39,730 bases of DNA from an uncultured Methylococcaceae bacterium (GTDB lineage Bacteria; Pseudomonadota; Gammaproteobacteria; Methylococcales; Methylococcaceae): assembly GCA_903930145.1 (NCBI GenBank), contig CAIYXP010000173.1, positions 1-39,730 of the forward strand, in the 5' to 3' direction. Positions 10,947 through 20,578 of this stretch are shown one piece after another (the stretch's first letter is position 1; the number at the start of each line of letters is the position of its first letter). Under the pieces are notes generated by a model. The model ran no database searches. It was not told the origin of the DNA and was given only the letters and a program-made list of their open reading frames with translations. A program made the translations under genes and the position numbers.

Positions 10947-11009
10947 GCCGGAATAAGGTCGCCCCGCGACCGTTTCCGGCATTCGGTCTCCAAAGCCGGT
11001 CGGGGTTTG
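10943..11009. repeat. GTAGGCCGGAATAAG-family repeat; supplies the CHAT stop codon
   Basis: The sequence GTAGGCCGGAATAAGGTCGC followed by CGACCGTTTCCGGCATT recurs at 32724 and 33786 inside the 1293-residue FGE gene. Here its TAG (10944-10946) is the stop codon of the CHAT gene. The rest of 11010-11123 shows no further gene. Confidence 0.8.
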
Positions 11010-11123
11010 CAAACCGCCACACTAATATTGTGCGTGAAGTCCCAACATCCGATATGGCACACAAGATAAGCGGCTAAGGGCAACGGCTTTATAGATGCCC
11101 ATAATTTGAATTGTGAGGTTAAT

Positions 11124-11363
11124 ATGACTCAGGTGGAACTATTGGAACAACACATTGCGGAATTGGATTACGATTCTTTTTCAAAACTACGCGATTGGTT
11201 TATAGAATTTGACCAAGCGCGTTGGGATAAACAATTGGAAGCCGACTCCAATGCAGGAAAGCTAGACTTTCTTATCAATGCTGCACTTGCCGAGCATGAA
11301 GCCGGATTTGATCGTTCCCACGCTCCCAGCGTGGGAACGCGATTTAACCGCTCCAGCGGTTAA
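11124..11363 (+). CDS. Orphan antitoxin-like protein with repeat-encoded tail
   Basis: A 79-residue protein. The first 55 residues (VELLEQHIAELDYDSFSKLRDWF, then KLDFLINAALAEHEAG) resemble small antitoxins that normally pair with RelE/ParE toxins and end a few residues after the AEHxAG motif. Here the C-terminal 20 or so residues are encoded by two consecutive palindromes, so the native tail is lost. No RelE/ParE gene follows. The start ATG has GAGG 7 nt upstream; an upstream in-frame TTG is less likely. It is probably a relic of a toxin-antitoxin pair disrupted by repeat insertion. Confidence 0.6.
   Translation: MTQVELLEQHIAELDYDSFSKLRDWFIEFDQARWDKQLEADSNAGKLDFLINAALAEHEAGFDRSHAPSVGTRFNRSSG
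11313..11363. repeat. Two consecutive hairpins
   Basis: CGTTCCCACGCT and AGCGTGGGAACG form 12-bp perfect arms around CCC at 11313-11339. TTAACCGCT and AGCGGTTAA form 9-bp arms around CC at 11344-11363. The first belongs to the GTTCCCACGCT repeat family also seen near 11387, 11670, 33763 and 33906. The second contains the stop codon of the antitoxin-like gene. Confidence 0.8.
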
Positions 11364-11386
11364 TGAACGCAGAGCGTCAATGGATA

Positions 11387-11670
11387 GGCTCCCACGCTGG
11401 AGCGCTCGTCGTTATACACAAGTGTTGGAGATTCGTCATTCCGGCCAGGGATGCCGGAATCCATCGTCCAAGGATGGCAAACTGTGAGTCACGACCGATG
11501 CGCTTGTATCAACAGACGGTAACAAGGGCTTGATAAGTCGCATGAATCAGGCGCTTGCACAGCCGACTAGTTACCGTCCATGGCCTGGATTTCGGCATCC
11601 CTGCCGAAATGACGGCTTTTCTGGCTTGGCTGGACTTGTGTATAACGATGAGCGCCGGAGCGTGGGAGCC
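11387..11670. mobile_element. Nested inverted-repeat (MITE-like) element
   Basis: The outer arms, 11387-11422 and 11635-11670, are 36 bp each and match at 32 positions (GGCTCCCACGCT...TTATACACAAG). The inner arms, 11434-11462 and 11587-11614, are CGTCATT-CCGGC type and end ATGACG. The inner unit (11434-11614) shares its ends and internal segments (CCATCGTCCAAGGATGGCAA; CAGCCGACT) with 19466-19603. No transposase is present. This fills the gene-free stretch between the orphan antitoxin and the HicB gene. Confidence 0.65.
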
Positions 11671-11707
11671 ATCAAACAATGCAAACATGATAAAGTAGGG
11701 GTTGAAG

Positions 11708-11920
11708 ATGCCTAGCAAATACGAAATGGTCATTTATTGGAGTGAGGACGACAATGCTTTTATCGTCGAAGTCCCGGAATTGCCCGGTTGCATGGCAGAT
11801 GGCCCAAGCTATCGGGAAGCCGTCGCCAATGCCGAGATTGTTATTGAGGAATGGTTGCAAACCGCCCAAGAATTGGGGCGTTTCATTCCCGCTCCTCGCG
11901 GACGTTTGATGTTTGCATAA
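11708..11920 (+). CDS. HicB-family antitoxin-like protein (orphan)
   Basis: A 70-residue protein with the degraded RNase-H-like fold of HicB. It shows YEMVIYWSEDDNAFIVEVPELPGCMADG, then YREAVANAEIVIEEWLQTAQELGR and a short PxPRGRL tail. HicB proteins neutralise the HicA mRNA interferase, but no HicA frame exists on either side: repeats lie upstream and a membrane protein downstream. The ATG at 11708 follows AGGGG by about 7 nt. It may be an orphan antitoxin acting on a HicA elsewhere. Confidence 0.8.
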   Translation: MPSKYEMVIYWSEDDNAFIVEVPELPGCMADGPSYREAVANAEIVIEEWLQTAQELGRFIPAPRGRLMFA

Positions 11921-11982
11921 GGCACACCGTCATTCGACCTTAGGCATCACAGCCCAACTTCCATTCACCACAGGAATTTAGA

Positions 11983-12402
11983 ATGAACAATCCTCAGATC
12001 ATCTTCTTCATCGCCCTAGGGCTGGCAATCGCGGTTTTTTTCTGGGCGGTAATGAAGCGAAGACCTTCAAATTCCAAAAGGTCGCAGAAAACCCAAACCC
12101 AGAGAAGTCCGCAACCATCAGGCAGTGGCAAGATCACGGCTAAGGCGCTTCTCGATGAGGTTATAGCTCTACAGAAAAGGAATGCGCAATGGGGAGACAT
12201 ACTGAAGGCGCTCAATCCCACAGAAGACCGCCAAACGCTGGAACTCCTTTATGCCCTTCGTGGACCGCACATGTTTACGCCTCACACTGCGCTAGGCGTC
12301 ATTGAGTCCGGGTGTCGATCGGTCCAGCCGACCGCATCAGCGGTTGAGGCACTGAAAGTGGCACTTGAAAGCATGAACAAGGTTGTTCGCTATGGGGATT
12401 AG
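11983..12402 (+). CDS. Hypothetical single-pass membrane protein
   Basis: A 139-residue protein I do not recognise. Residues 5-24 (IIFFIALGLAIAVFFWAVM) form one membrane helix followed by a positively charged KRRPSNSKRSQK stretch, so the C-terminal 110 residues should face the cytoplasm. A Ser/Gln-rich linker leads to a helical domain (ITAKALLDEVIALQKRNAQW, then LELLYALRGPH). A CAGGAA ribosome site precedes the ATG. It stands alone between accessory genes. Confidence 0.7.
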   Translation: MNNPQIIFFIALGLAIAVFFWAVMKRRPSNSKRSQKTQTQRSPQPSGSGKITAKALLDEVIALQKRNAQWGDILKALNPTEDRQTLELLYALRGPHMFTPHTALGVIESGCRSVQPTASAVEALKVALESMNKVVRYGD

Positions 12403-12444
12403 TTCGTTGTCGGCATGGGGATGCTGACCTACTGCTCTCTGGTT

Positions 12445-12612
12445 TTACATTTCTTCTTGAGTGTCCAGATTGTCGCTACGGGATTTAAGCACGGCCTTTT
12501 CGACGCTGAGCAACCGGGCATTGACTTCGACCAACTGCGCCTCCATCCTACCCATGCCGGCTCGGATGGCGCGAAGATGTTCAAGAACTAGGTTTTCGAC
12601 GTTATCGTTCAT
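12445..12612 (-). CDS. Small coiled-coil protein, 55 residues
   Basis: A short frame reading MNDNVENLVLEHLRAIRAG, then MGRMEAQLVEVNARLLSVE and a polar tail ending QEEM. The MxxNVENLVLEHLRAIR start recalls a widespread family of small helical proteins often found beside toxin-antitoxin genes. This copy is at the short end of that family. The heptad pattern of Leu/Met/Val suggests one coiled coil. GGGGAT 5 nt upstream of the ATG is a possible ribosome site. Function unknown. Confidence 0.6.
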   Translation of the reverse strand: MNDNVENLVLEHLRAIRAGMGRMEAQLVEVNARLLSVEKAVLKSRSDNLDTQEEM

Positions 12613-12683
12613 TACGATCCCCAAAGTCTATTGGCGTTGATGGTTTAAGGGCAATCTTATAGCACCGATTAAATGTGCGCAAA

Positions 12684-15600
12684 TCATGACCATTGCGACT
12701 GGGCCGACCGACGCAACAGCCGGTTTTTGATGTCCCATTCATCCTCTTGGTTTTGTTCGTTTAGCCAGCGCATGTCCTTGCCGGTCATGACTGCCAAAGG
12801 CACACCGTTTTTATACAGCACACGATTCCCTGGCAAGGCGGGAAGTTTTAAACCCGGTGTGATGATACCCACCAAGTTCAACGGGTCAGCAGCACTGACG
12901 ACGCAGAACTCCTCATCATGCGCTTGCTTGCGAACAGCGCGCAAGCCTTCCACCGCTTCGGGCAAGGCAAATTGTTCGCCGTAATGACCGGCGACAAACC
13001 TACCGCCGCGCACTTCGCCACGGGCTTCGAGTTTGCGATAGACTTTAAGCAAGTCATGCCAAGGCGGCGCGGTGGTTTCCCTTGCCAGCAAGGCGCGGAA
13101 AACCACGCCATATCGACGCAGCAAGACACCGGCCATGTGTTCTATCGCATTAGACTCTAGCTCGACCTTAGCCACATTGACCGGATTCAACAGCGACCAA
13201 CGACCGGCGTCTTCTATGCCAAACGGATTGATACCGCGATACCGGCGTTTCTTTTCTTCGGGAACCAATAATGAACGCAAGCCTTTGAAACTGTCACAGT
13301 TGACCAAGCCTTTGGCAACCAATTCACCCAAGGCATTTTCCACTTGGGTATTCAATAAGCCAGAAGCTTCCGCCAATTCTTCAAAGAAGGAAGCACCGTG
13401 GGCTTTCAAGGCATCATAAACCCGCAACGCAGTCCCGCTGATGTCAATCGGGCCGTCATTGGCAAGCCGCAAGCTTCGCCAAGCCGACACGCGACGGCGT
13501 TGAAGCAAGGCAATGGGCGAAGACTTCACCGTGTTCATCGCGGATTGGGCCGGGGTGAGCCTAATCCAGACATAGCGGCCTGACTGGCATAAGGCATCCA
13601 GCCAAGCCGGGTCATAGCCATTGATGCGGCTAGGCAGCAAATCGCCTTCCCAAGCGCAAGCGGCAGACTCGAAGCCTTCCAATTGCTCCAACGCCGCCGC
13701 CAAGGCATCCGGGCCTTCGCCACGTGCATCCGCCCGCACCCGTTGCCATTTGAATAAAAAGCGTAGAAAGTCTGCACTGCTGACTGGCTCGATTTCCTTG
13801 CGCAAGCGGTGAATGGTGTAGTGATGGATTCGGGCCAACAGGCGGCGCTCGCACCATTCCACTCTAATCTGCTCATCATTCGCCCCATCCCCAACCCCTG
13901 ATGCTGTTGTGTTTGCTTCCCCCCACCCTAACCCTCCCCCGATGGGAGAGGGAACTGGTTTGCTTGAGTTATTGGTAAACTGCCCACGCAACACGAAACC
14001 TTCGGTTTCCAGTTGCAATAAGGCTTGCTCGACTTGTGACAGGCTTAAATGCATCTGCTCGGCAATCGAATGGGCGGCAACCGGCCCTAAAGCGGCTAAT
14101 CTGGAACGCAGAATTTCCACCAAGGCAGTTTCAGGCTCCCATTGCTGGTTATCCAAGGCCGGCGGTAGTTTCAATTCCGGTTCTGAACCATAGTGAGGAT
14201 AGAGGGCGCGAAACTGGGTCCAACGCTCGGCGGCAATCCATAAGCCCCTGTTCGGCAAAGGCAGCGTGGTGGCCCGTCCCGAACCCGCCAGTTGAGCGAA
14301 AAACCCTGCCCATCGGCTGTCTGAATGGGATTCGGTTGGGTGGCAGACATAGCCCGTCATCAATAAGGCATCATGCAGTTCTTCCATCGTGTCGGCTTCG
14401 GGCCAGGCTTCCTCACGGACACGGGCTATGGCGGCATCGTCCAAACGGCCCAAATCGGATGCGGTGGCAGGGTCAAGATAACGCCGACTGGCAACGGCGC
14501 GGGTGCGGCGTTCCTCCAAAGGCGCTCCGTCCAAAAACGTGTAAACACGGCTGTTGACAATCTCCGCCGCCAGCGGGGAAGGCTCGACCAAATCGCGGCC
14601 CACCACTCGAATTGTGCCGGTTTCGATGCCTTTGATCCGTTCCACCAGCCGGTCAATGTCCATCGCCTCGGTCAGGCAATCTTCTATGGTTTGATAGACC
14701 AGAGGATGGTCGGGAATCTCGCGGTCGCCGACGATGTTCTCCAAACAAGCGAGTTGGTCGGGGAAGACGCAAGCGACCAAGTCCTCGGCTTGCATCCTCA
14801 ATAAATGCGGCTGCGTCTTCTTGCCACCTTGAAAGCGGCGCAAGGCCAAGGCACACACGGCATTCCAGCGCCAACGGATATTGAACATCGGCGCGGCCAA
14901 CAGGGCTTGTATCAACAAATCTCGCACCGTTTTGGAATTTAAGAACTTGGCAACGTCTTCCAAGGGAAAGCTATGGGATGTGCTGAGTGAAAGGATGACC
15001 GCATTTTCGGTGGCGGCGGCTTGCAATTCAAAATTGAACCCCCGGCAAAAACGCTTGCGCAAGGCCAAGCCCCAAGCGCGGTTGAGCCGACTGCCCAAGG
15101 GCGAATGAATGATGAATTGCATCCCGCCGGATTCGTCGAAGAAGCGTTCAAACACGACGGTGTCGAAACTAGGCATCACGCCTAAAGTCGCTTGAGCGGC
15201 GGCGATATAAATGACCGCTTGTTCCGCTGCCTGTTGGGAAATGTTCAGCCTCTGCCTTAACCATTCCGTGGTTGAATCGATGCCGGATTGGGAAATGGCA
15301 TCGCCCTTGCCCGTCAGATGTTCGGCAATCTCCACTCGCAACCGTGAAACCGCCCATGACAATTCATGGGTACGGCCCGGAGCCTCACCAAACCAGAAAG
15401 GAATGCTAGGCGGTTGGCCTTTGGCATCTTCCACGCGGAGAACCCCGGCCTCCAACTTCAACACCTTCCAACTGGCATTGCCAAGCTGGAAAATATCACC
15501 CGCCATGCTTTCGATGGCAAAATCCTCGTCCACCGTGCCGATGAATTCACCTGCCGGTTCCAGCACCACGCGATAATCGGCATTGTCGGGAATCGCCCCG

Positions 15601-17075
15601 CCGCAGGTGATGGCGGTCAGCCTGGCTCCTTTTCTTGCCAATAGTTTTTGGTTGATGCCGTCACGATGCAGATAGGCCGCTCGCTGTCCACGCCGGGTAC
15701 TGAACCCTTCCACCAACATGGACACCACGGCATCGAATTCCTCTCGCTGTAAATTCCGGTAAGGCCAGGCTTTGCAGAGGATTTCATATAACTCGTCTTC
15801 CGCCCAATCCTCGCAAGCGACCATGGCGACAATCTGTTGGGCCAACACATCCATGGGTTTGGGCGGGATGCATAATGCGTCCAACTCGGTTCGACGAATC
15901 GCATCCAATAATGCCAAGCATTCAATGAGGTCATCACGGCTGGTGGGGAATAATCGCCCCTTGGGTGTGCCACCCATGAAATGCCCGGACCGCCCCACCC
16001 GTTGGAGAAACGTGGCGATGGAACCCGTTGTTCCAAATTGGCAGACCAAATCCACATCGCCTATGTCTATGCCTAATTCCAGCGAAGCCGTCGCCACCAA
16101 TGCTTTTAACTTGCCCTCTTTCAGCCGACATTCAGCCGACAGACGCTGTTCACGGGCCAAGCTGCCGTGGTGCGACGTGATGTTTTCCTCGCCTATGCGT
16201 TCGCTCAACGCTCTTGCCAAGCGCTCGGCCATGCGCCGGGTGTTTACGAAAATCAATGTCGTGCGGTGCTCGGCGATCAACACCGCCATGCGATCATAAA
16301 CCGACTTTGCCTGTTCGTTGGACAAGACCGCTTCCAACGGCGAATCGGGTAGTTCAATCGACAGGTCTAGTCGTCTGACATGGCCTACGTTGACAATATG
16401 GCAATCGCTTTCATCACTTTGAACTCCGACAAGAAACCTCGCCACTTCCTCAATCGGATTCTGCGTGGCGGACAACCCGACCCGATTCAAGCGCCCACCC
16501 ACCAAACGCTGCAAACGCTCCAACGATAGCGACAAATGGGAGCCGCGCTTGCTGCCAACAATCGCATGGATTTCATCAATAATGACGGTGCGGACGGTTT
16601 TCAACATTCGCCGCCCACCTTCGCTGGTCAGCAACAGATAGGCCGATTCTGGCGTAGTCACCAGAATGTGCGGCGGTTGTTTCAGCATCGCGGCCCGCAC
16701 CGGCGCAGGCGTGTCCCCGGTACGCACCATTGAGCGGATTGCCAACTCCGAATGGCCCATCTCAAAGAGTTTGCGGTTGATGCCTTCTAGCGGGGCTTGA
16801 AGGTTTTTTTGAATATCGTTGCTCAGGGCCTTCAGCGGTGAAATATAAAGCACATGGGTCGCATCCCCCAAGCAATACTCGGACCCCAGCCGCACCAGTT
16901 CATCAATCGCCGCCAAAAACGCTGCCAAGGTCTTGCCCGAGCCGGTGGGTGCGCTGATTAAGGTATGCTTGCCTTCCTTTATTGCTGCCCAAGACTGGAT
17001 TTGACAATCCGTCGGGGCCGCGTAAGTCTCGGCAAACCAAGCGGAAACGGCAGGATGAAAGCTATTCAACATCAT
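12684..17075 (-). CDS. lhr: Lhr-type large ATP-dependent helicase
   Basis: A 1463-residue superfamily 2 helicase, close to the usual Lhr length of about 1500. Motif [10 protein letters not shown] is at residues 41-49, motif II is DEIHAI near residue 170, then LSATQNP (motif III), and motif [10 protein letters not shown]. The long C-terminal winged-helix and Lhr-specific region runs from about residue 600 to the end. Lhr unwinds DNA and RNA-DNA hybrids in repair. An extra segment at residues 1037-1065 is partly encoded by a palindromic repeat (separate entry). The gene starts 17 nt after the glycosyltransferase stop, and the two may be co-transcribed although functionally unrelated. Confidence 0.92.
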   Translation of the reverse strand: MMLNSFHPAVSAWFAETYAAPTDCQIQSWAAIKEGKHTLISAPTGSGKTLAAFLAAIDELVRLGSEYCLGDATHVLYISPLKALSNDIQKNLQAPLEGINRKLFEMGHSELAIRSMVRTGDTPAPVRAAMLKQPPHILVTTPESAYLLLTSEGGRRMLKTVRTVIIDEIHAIVGSKRGSHLSLSLERLQRLVGGRLNRVGLSATQNPIEEVARFLVGVQSDESDCHIVNVGHVRRLDLSIELPDSPLEAVLSNEQAKSVYDRMAVLIAEHRTTLIFVNTRRMAERLARALSERIGEENITSHHGSLAREQRLSAECRLKEGKLKALVATASLELGIDIGDVDLVCQFGTTGSIATFLQRVGRSGHFMGGTPKGRLFPTSRDDLIECLALLDAIRRTELDALCIPPKPMDVLAQQIVAMVACEDWAEDELYEILCKAWPYRNLQREEFDAVVSMLVEGFSTRRGQRAAYLHRDGINQKLLARKGARLTAITCGGAIPDNADYRVVLEPAGEFIGTVDEDFAIESMAGDIFQLGNASWKVLKLEAGVLRVEDAKGQPPSIPFWFGEAPGRTHELSWAVSRLRVEIAEHLTGKGDAISQSGIDSTTEWLRQRLNISQQAAEQAVIYIAAAQATLGVMPSFDTVVFERFFDESGGMQFIIHSPLGSRLNRAWGLALRKRFCRGFNFELQAAATENAVILSLSTSHSFPLEDVAKFLNSKTVRDLLIQALLAAPMFNIRWRWNAVCALALRRFQGGKKTQPHLLRMQAEDLVACVFPDQLACLENIVGDREIPDHPLVYQTIEDCLTEAMDIDRLVERIKGIETGTIRVVGRDLVEPSPLAAEIVNSRVYTFLDGAPLEERRTRAVASRRYLDPATASDLGRLDDAAIARVREEAWPEADTMEELHDALLMTGYVCHPTESHSDSRWAGFFAQLAGSGRATTLPLPNRGLWIAAERWTQFRALYPHYGSEPELKLPPALDNQQWEPETALVEILRSRLAALGPVAAHSIAEQMHLSLSQVEQALLQLETEGFVLRGQFTNNSSKPVPSPIGGGLGWGEANTTASGVGDGANDEQIRVEWCERRLLARIHHYTIHRLRKEIEPVSSADFLRFLFKWQRVRADARGEGPDALAAALEQLEGFESAACAWEGDLLPSRINGYDPAWLDALCQSGRYVWIRLTPAQSAMNTVKSSPIALLQRRRVSAWRSLRLANDGPIDISGTALRVYDALKAHGASFFEELAEASGLLNTQVENALGELVAKGLVNCDSFKGLRSLLVPEEKKRRYRGINPFGIEDAGRWSLLNPVNVAKVELESNAIEHMAGVLLRRYGVVFRALLARETTAPPWHDLLKVYRKLEARGEVRGGRFVAGHYGEQFALPEAVEGLRAVRKQAHDEEFCVVSAADPLNLVGIITPGLKLPALPGNRVLYKNGVPLAVMTGKDMRWLNEQNQEDEWDIKNRLLRRSAQSQWS
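13917..13953. repeat. REP-like palindrome in frame within lhr
   Basis: On the coding strand CCCTCTCCCATCGGGGGAGGG is followed by TTAGGGTGGGGG, the same family as at 8627, 23166, 26958 and 27042. It encodes a Pro/Gly-rich stretch ([14 protein letters not shown]) flanked by low-complexity Asn/Ser/Thr residues between two helical parts of the C-terminal region. The frame is kept, so the helicase should remain intact. Confidence 0.75.
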
Positions 17076-17092
17076 GATGTCAGATTGATGAG

Positions 17093-19300
17093 CTAACTAC
17101 CCACGGTCGCCAGCAATTCTTGTAACCGCCTCTTGCCTGCCTCCAAGGAATATTGCTCACTCACCTTGGCTAGGCAAGACTGGCTTAGTTGGGTCCACAA
17201 TGCCTCATCCTGATATAGCCTGATTACACTATCGGCAAAACTATTAGGGTCATCTGCAACTAATATTTGTTCGCCGTTGACAAACCCCATGCCTTCCACG
17301 GCAATCGTGGTGGCGACAGAAGGCACGCCAAAACTGGCACTGGTGCCAATTTTGCCTTTGATGCCAGCCCCAAACCGCAAGGGTACGACAGTCATTTTGC
17401 AATGGTCAAAATAGTCTGCCAAATTCTCTACAAACCCTATGACCTCCACTCCGGGATGGCTGTTCATGGCTTTAATGTGTTCGGACATTTTACTGCCTAT
17501 GATTAAAAACCTGACCTCAGGCAACTTGGCATGGACTTGAGGCCAAATTTCTTTGATGAAATACTCCACGGAATCAATATTGGGTGGATGTTCAAACCCT
17601 CCAATAAATACAATGTCTTTTCGATTGGAAAATGCATTTTTGCACCCCGGCATTTCCCTCATGAACGGCATGACGGTCAAACGAAGGCTGGCATCTTGTT
17701 GATGCAATAATTGAGCTTCGGAGTCACTAATAATGATCGTCCTGTCACAATTCCTCATCAATTCGAATTCAATCTCCTTCATCCGTTTGGCTTGGTTTGC
17801 CATGTCCGACGATCCTGTTACCTTGGCTTCACGCTCTAAACGAAGGTAATGAAGATCCACCGTATTGAAAATAATCTTGGCTTGCGGACAATATTGCTTG
17901 ATCATTTTATAATGATTGAACGCTGCATTGGCGCGGGTTAGAAAAACATAGTCGAACGCTTTTCCATTAGCCTTCAGGTATTGCTTTAAAGTTGACACAT
18001 AAGGTGAATAAAGACATTCCACCCCAATCTGTTGGAATTGCTTGGTGTACTTTTCAAAATATACCAAATCTTCAGGGGCAAAGGTGACTTTATAACCCAG
18101 TTCACCCAGCGTCCTTTGCACATAAAACGCATCCAAGGAGCCGGAATCCTGATCCGGGGTAGGCGTCGTTTCGTCGATAATCAGGATGCGCCCTTTGACC
18201 GACCGATCCCGTTGCAACAAAAGCGACTCCCCCGGCAAGCCATGCTTAGCCAACTCATCAGACCACTTTTCCAAGAACTTCAACCGATTGACTGCTTGAT
18301 AGGATTTGATGCCAGACTCCAAATCCGTGCCCGATGTGATACCCTCAAAATGCACCAACTGGGAGGCTGGTTGATAAAGCACCGCATAACCCGCTTTCCT
18401 CACGGCAAATGCCAGATCGGTGTCCTCGTAGTATGCGGGAATATAACGCTCGTCAAAACCGCCAATCTGGTCAAACAATTCACGGGAAATCGCTATGGAA
18501 GCACCGGAGCAATAATCAACACTGCGGACATAATTAAACTCGGGACGGTTTGGGTCATTTAAGCGACCATAGTTCATGCCCGAGGCATCATTCCATATTA
18601 CCCCCCCTGCCTCTTGCAAACGTCCATCACGGTAAAGCAATTTCGACCCGACCAAACCGGCTGTAGGAAAAAGGGTGAAGGTTTCAATGAGTGCGTCCAA
18701 CCAACCTTCTAAGACAACAGTATCATTATTCAGAAAGACTAAATACTGACCCTTTGCCTGACTAGCACCGGTATTGCATGAACGGAGAAACCCAAGATTG
18801 GTGTCATTGTGGATAACGCGAATGCCTGTTATGGCTTTCAATTTTTCTTGAGTATCGTCAGGGGAACTATCATCGACGATAATGGCCTCAAAACTGACAG
18901 TCGAATCTAAATTGGCAAGTGATCGAAGGCAACTTAAGGTATAGTCGATTTGACCATACACCGGGATAATAATGGATGCCAATGGCTTTTCACTGGTATT
19001 GACATGAAAACTTTGCAAAGAAATGTCATCCAAACCCGTTTTAGCCAGAGACTGTTTAAAATATTGACCAAATCCTTGAGAATTTAATGCAATCTGCCTT
19101 GACTTCCATAATTGATAGGATTGTGTACTGGAAAAGAGAAATCCAAAATTCCGATAGAATAGGCTCTGGATTGCCAATCGGTGATTACGCGCTAAGGGCA
19201 AGGAGTGATAGGTTTTTCGGGCAATATTCAAAAAACTGGCGACCAATCTATTTTTCATAACATTCACGGTTGTTTTCATTGAGTCTGTCACTAATGCCAT
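17093..19300 (-). CDS. Two-domain glycosyltransferase (GT2 plus GT4-like)
   Basis: A 735-residue protein likely making surface polysaccharide. Residues about 105-345 are a GT2 (GT-A) domain: [27 protein letters not shown], the FLNNDTVV DxD-like site and [19 protein letters not shown]. Residues about 370-735 are a GT-B domain: [32 protein letters not shown], then [13 protein letters not shown] and the [15 protein letters not shown] donor-binding segment. No signal peptide is seen. By eye the gene is richer in A+T than its neighbours, which is common for polysaccharide genes and may mean transfer. Start chosen at 19300 (AGGGA about 7 nt upstream); Met8 and Met15 are alternatives. Confidence 0.88.
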   Translation of the reverse strand: MALVTDSMKTTVNVMKNRLVASFLNIARKTYHSLPLARNHRLAIQSLFYRNFGFLFSSTQSYQLWKSRQIALNSQGFGQYFKQSLAKTGLDDISLQSFHVNTSEKPLASIIIPVYGQIDYTLSCLRSLANLDSTVSFEAIIVDDSSPDDTQEKLKAITGIRVIHNDTNLGFLRSCNTGASQAKGQYLVFLNNDTVVLEGWLDALIETFTLFPTAGLVGSKLLYRDGRLQEAGGVIWNDASGMNYGRLNDPNRPEFNYVRSVDYCSGASIAISRELFDQIGGFDERYIPAYYEDTDLAFAVRKAGYAVLYQPASQLVHFEGITSGTDLESGIKSYQAVNRLKFLEKWSDELAKHGLPGESLLLQRDRSVKGRILIIDETTPTPDQDSGSLDAFYVQRTLGELGYKVTFAPEDLVYFEKYTKQFQQIGVECLYSPYVSTLKQYLKANGKAFDYVFLTRANAAFNHYKMIKQYCPQAKIIFNTVDLHYLRLEREAKVTGSSDMANQAKRMKEIEFELMRNCDRTIIISDSEAQLLHQQDASLRLTVMPFMREMPGCKNAFSNRKDIVFIGGFEHPPNIDSVEYFIKEIWPQVHAKLPEVRFLIIGSKMSEHIKAMNSHPGVEVIGFVENLADYFDHCKMTVVPLRFGAGIKGKIGTSASFGVPSVATTIAVEGMGFVNGEQILVADDPNSFADSVIRLYQDEALWTQLSQSCLAKVSEQYSLEAGKRRLQELLATVGS

Positions 19301-19314
19301 GGGTCATCCCTATG

Positions 19315-19375
19315 GGTTAGCTGATTGATGGTTGGGTCAATAGGGATTATTGTCCTGACCCATAATCAGCTAACC
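19315..19375. repeat. Inverted repeat upstream of the glycosyltransferase gene
   Basis: Arms GGTTAGCTGATT (19315-19326) and AATCAGCTAACC (19364-19375) are perfect 12-bp partners, with a second inner pair TGGGTCA/TGACCCA. They lie 15 bp before the gene start, so a regulatory hairpin, operator or former terminator is possible. The gene-free stretch 19301-19795 also holds a MITE-like unit and a promoter; nothing else is evident in it. Confidence 0.65.
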
Positions 19376-19465
19376 GTGGCATTTTATCATGCGGATACGA
19401 ACCTACGACTAAACAGCTAGCGACGACAGCAATTATCCGTATGAGCTAAGCGCATGTTGTAAAAA

Positions 19466-19603
19466 CGTCATTTTGGCATGGATGCCAAAATCCATCGTCC
19501 AAGGATGGCAAACCGTAACCCGGCAGGATGCTTAACAAGCATTGTTGCAGCCGACTTGTGCCTTCCATGGACGATGGATACCGGCATCCATGCCGGTATG
19601 ACG
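19466..19603. mobile_element. MITE-like unit, relative of 11434-11614
   Basis: The left end CGTCATTTTGGCATGGATGCC and the right end GGCATCCATGCC...ATGACG are terminal inverted repeats. TCCATCGTCCAAGGATGGCA and GCAGCCGACT are shared with the 11434 copy in the same order. The unit is 138 bp with no coding potential, apparently a short non-autonomous element or dispersed repeat. Confidence 0.65.
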
Positions 19604-19749
19604 GCTTAACTTGATGGCACTGAGGGTTCTAGCCTTACAATGCAACATTAGGTAAACAGACCTTTTCGTGGAAATGCTTGAGGTACGAGTCAACTAGGGG
19701 TATAAGATGATGCAAATTCCGATGTAGCCAAATCTAAGGTCAGCGCATG

Positions 19750-19782
19750 TTGACCAACTTGCTTGGCTGAACCTTATATAAT
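19750..19782 (+). promoter_or_regulatory. Putative promoter of the sdh operon
   Basis: TTGACC (19750-19755) and TATATA (19775-19780, 19-bp spacer) or the overlapping TATAAT (19777-19782) form a plausible sigma-70 site. Transcription would begin around 19787-19790, leaving a leader of under 10 nt before the ATG at 19796. No Shine-Dalgarno sequence is visible there. Confidence 0.4.
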
Positions 19783-19795
19783 GATGACTTGCCCA

Positions 19796-20170
19796 ATGAA
19801 CGAGCGTCCGCTTTCCCCGCATTTGCAGGTGTATCGCCTGCCCCTGACGGCTTGGCTGTCCATAACCCACCGTGCCACAGGCGTTTGTCTAAGCCTAGGC
19901 ATGATCGTGTTGGTTATTTTCTTATTGGCGGTAGCCCAAGGGTCCGAATCCTTCGCCCTAGTGCATGGCTTCCTCACATCGATTATAGGCCGATTGTTTT
20001 TATGGGCATGGATTTACGCTCTAGTGTTCCATTTATGCCATGGCTTTAGGCATTTAGTTTGGGACACGGGTCATGGCTTTGATCGCGAAACGCTCAACCG
20101 TTTGGCCACCTACGAACTGGCCGCTTCCTTAGTCCTGTTTGTTTTAATATTTTTCTTAAGTTTTGTATAA
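19796..20170 (+). CDS. sdhC: Succinate dehydrogenase cytochrome b556 subunit
   Basis: A 124-residue membrane subunit of complex II. The start MNERPLSPHLQVYRLPLTA is the family start; ATGs at 19781 and 19784 are possible but would lie at or before the predicted transcript start. Three membrane helices are seen. SITHRATGV carries the quinone-site Ser and Arg, and HLCHGFRHLVWDTGH the haem-ligand His. First gene of sdhCDAB. Confidence 0.93.
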   Translation: MNERPLSPHLQVYRLPLTAWLSITHRATGVCLSLGMIVLVIFLLAVAQGSESFALVHGFLTSIIGRLFLWAWIYALVFHLCHGFRHLVWDTGHGFDRETLNRLATYELAASLVLFVLIFFLSFV

Positions 20171-20188
20171 ACCTTGGGCGTAACCCTG

Positions 20189-20578
20189 ATGAATTTTCAA
20201 ACCCCTTTGGCGAGGGCTCGCGGCCTAGGCTCGGCGCGGCAAGGCTCGCATGATTGGTGGCAACAGCGAGTGACCGCTGTCGCGCTTGTCCCACTATCGC
20301 TTTGGTTGGCGATTCACTTGTCCAAATTGCCGAGTACGACCTATGTAGAGGTCTTACAGTGGATGAGTTTGCCATGGAACACCATTCTGCTGCTTTCCTT
20401 TATCTTTTTATCCCTTTACCATGCCATGCTCGGCTTGCAAGTCGTCATTGAAGATTATGTGCACAATGACTGGATGAAAATCATCGGGATGTTGGGGGTC
20501 CGGCTTGTGACCGCTTTCTTGGCTCTTAGCACCGCATTCTCTGTGCTACGCATCGTCTTCGTGGAAAGTCATGGCTAA
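20189..20578 (+). CDS. sdhD: Succinate dehydrogenase membrane anchor subunit
   Basis: A 129-residue second membrane anchor. After a basic N-terminus ([20 protein letters not shown]) come three membrane helices. [16 protein letters not shown] holds the His and the Asp-Tyr of the haem and quinone sites. It follows sdhC by 18 nt and overlaps the sdhA start by 8 nt, so translation is coupled. Confidence 0.93.
   Translation: MNFQTPLARARGLGSARQGSHDWWQQRVTAVALVPLSLWLAIHLSKLPSTTYVEVLQWMSLPWNTILLLSFIFLSLYHAMLGLQVVIEDYVHNDWMKIIGMLGVRLVTAFLALSTAFSVLRIVFVESHG

Noticed and set aside
11387..11670. Complete insertion sequence
   Set aside because: Inverted repeats are present but the interval is under 300 bp with no transposase frame, so only a MITE-like element can be claimed.
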